Source: Pseudomonadota bacterium (GTDB taxonomy: Bacteria > Pseudomonadota > Gammaproteobacteria > Burkholderiales > Burkholderiaceae_C). From it: 34,333 bases of DNA. A model generated the notes under the pieces. That model had not been told where the DNA came from. It searched no databases and saw only the letters and a list, made by a program, of their open reading frames with translations. Both the position numbers and the translations under genes were made by a program. Positions 33,594 through 34,333 of the stretch are shown piece after piece. The stretch covers positions 18,393 to 52,725 of the forward strand of contig JAJZWA010000024.1 of the NCBI GenBank assembly GCA_021846965.1, given 5' to 3'. Every line of letters begins with the position of its first letter. Position 1 is the first letter of the stretch.

Positions 33594-34333
33594 TCAGGCC
33601 TGGCGCAGATACAGCGAAGGGTCCGCGATGCCCCAGCGCTCGGCGCGCTCCAGGCCGACGATGCGCTCGTCACGGGCCTGGCCGCCCAGGTCCAGCAGCC
33701 TGGGTTGCAGGAAATCCCGTTTGCGCGTGCAGTAGACGGCGCGCACCTTGGGACGCAGAAGTTCCCCTGGGGTCTGGTCGACCACAACACCCAGCAAGCC
33801 GGAGTCAAGGCGCACGAAACTACCCACGGGGTAGATCCCGATGGCCTTGACGAAGTGGTGGAAGATTTCCTGGTCGATGTGCGCTGGCGCCCATCTGGCC
33901 ATGCGCTGCAGCGATTCAGCGGGGTCCCAGCCCGCCTTGTAGGGGCGGTTCGAGGTCGTGGCGTCGTAGATGTCGCAGATCGTGGCCATGCGGCAGATGC
34001 GGCTGATCTGCTCGCCTGCGAGACCGTCCGGGTAGCCGGTGCCGTCCAGACGCTCATGGTGGTGCAGGCATACATCCGCGGCCGTGGCGTCCACGTCGCC
34101 TGCCCGCTGCAACAAGTCATGGCCGAGCCGCGGATGGGTCTTGATGATCGCGAACTCGGCTTCGGTCAAGGCCTCGGGCTTGTTCAACACCTCGTGGGGA
34201 ATCGCCGCCTTGCCGATGTCGTGGAGCATGCCCGCCAGCCCCGCCACCCGCGTGAGCTCGCGCTCGAGGCCCAGCTGGCGGGACAGCGCCACCATCAGCG
34301 CGCCCACCGCGGCCGAGTGCAGGTAGGTGTAGT
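33594..34333 (-). CDS. HD-GYP domain protein, probable cyclic-di-GMP phosphodiesterase (5' end outside window)
   Basis: The frame is open to the right edge, so the gene is cut; 245 residues are visible. They cover most of an HD-GYP domain. It has the early YTYLHSAAVGALMVAL helix, the HD motif LAGMLHDIGKAAIPHEVL, and HPRLGHDLL. The GYP motif follows in HHERLDGTGYPDGLAG, then ICRMATICDIYDATTSNRPYK. HD-GYP proteins hydrolyse c-di-GMP through a metal cluster. All the metal-site histidines and aspartates I can place are present, so the domain looks active. A C-terminal segment of about 75 residues (VGSFVRLDSGLLGVVVDQ onward) is the usual accessory end of this subgroup. An ATG at 34307 is internal to the domain. 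It is upstream of, but probably transcribed apart from, the efflux operon. Confidence 0.92.
   Translation of the reverse strand, partial: YTYLHSAAVGALMVALSRQLGLERELTRVAGLAGMLHDIGKAAIPHEVLNKPEALTEAEFAIIKTHPRLGHDLLQRAGDVDATAADVCLHHHERLDGTGYPDGLAGEQISRICRMATICDIYDATTSNRPYKAGWDPAESLQRMARWAPAHIDQEIFHHFVKAIGIYPVGSFVRLDSGLLGVVVDQTPGELLRPKVRAVYCTRKRDFLQPRLLDLGGQARDERIVGLERAERWGIADPSLYLRQA

Overview
The window is 34.3 kb of very GC-rich chromosomal DNA (about two thirds G+C by eye). The gene set points to a betaproteobacterium, most likely Burkholderiales: a Bug/TctC-type binding protein with TctAB, a DabAB carbon transporter with a LysR neighbour, glutathione-dependent formaldehyde oxidation, and a QseBC-like two-component system. 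This placement is inference from gene content, since no rRNA or tRNA gene is present. Coding density is very high. The longest non-coding stretches are about 262 bp (23201-23462) and 233 bp (7278-7510), and both look regulatory. I see no insertion sequence, CRISPR array, tRNA or rRNA.

Layout. (1) 1-1214: the 3' end of a cupin gene, a strong intrinsic terminator, then an SDR oxidoreductase. (2) 1243-6416: dabB-dabA (minus strand), an energy-coupled inorganic-carbon uptake system, divergent from a LysR regulator that probably controls it. (3) 6435-18130: an IclR regulator divergent from an eight-gene plus-strand operon. This runs: Bug-type binding protein, PaaG-like crotonase, ADP-forming acyl-CoA synthetase, FadB/FadJ-like hydratase-dehydrogenase, PcaF-like thiolase, MmgE/PrpD protein, TctB, TctA. 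It reads as a self-contained import, CoA-activation and beta-oxidation route for an unidentified carboxylic acid, and it has no acyl-CoA dehydrogenase. (4) 18257-22717: formaldehyde oxidation (frmA, fghA), a beta-hydroxyacid dehydrogenase and a POT-family peptide transporter. (5) 22724-23200: a YciA-like acyl-CoA thioesterase (minus). (6) 23463-25755: an orphan Tat-type branched-chain-amino-acid-like binding protein followed by a LysR regulator. (7) 25688-33527 (minus): one tightly overlapping operon for a tripartite RND efflux pump and its own two-component system. (8) 33594-34333: the 3' part of an HD-GYP gene.

The most interesting parts are the TTT/beta-oxidation operon in region 3 and its odd enzymology; a perfect 11-bp-phased direct repeat ahead of the efflux/two-component operon; a perfect 15-bp tandem duplication that creates a short coupled ORF between the thiolase and MmgE/PrpD genes; three stacked inverted repeats ahead of frmA; and hairpins that swallow the stop codons of convergent genes.

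Functions are assigned from family motifs read by eye. No database search was run, and substrates of transporters and catabolic enzymes are not determined.
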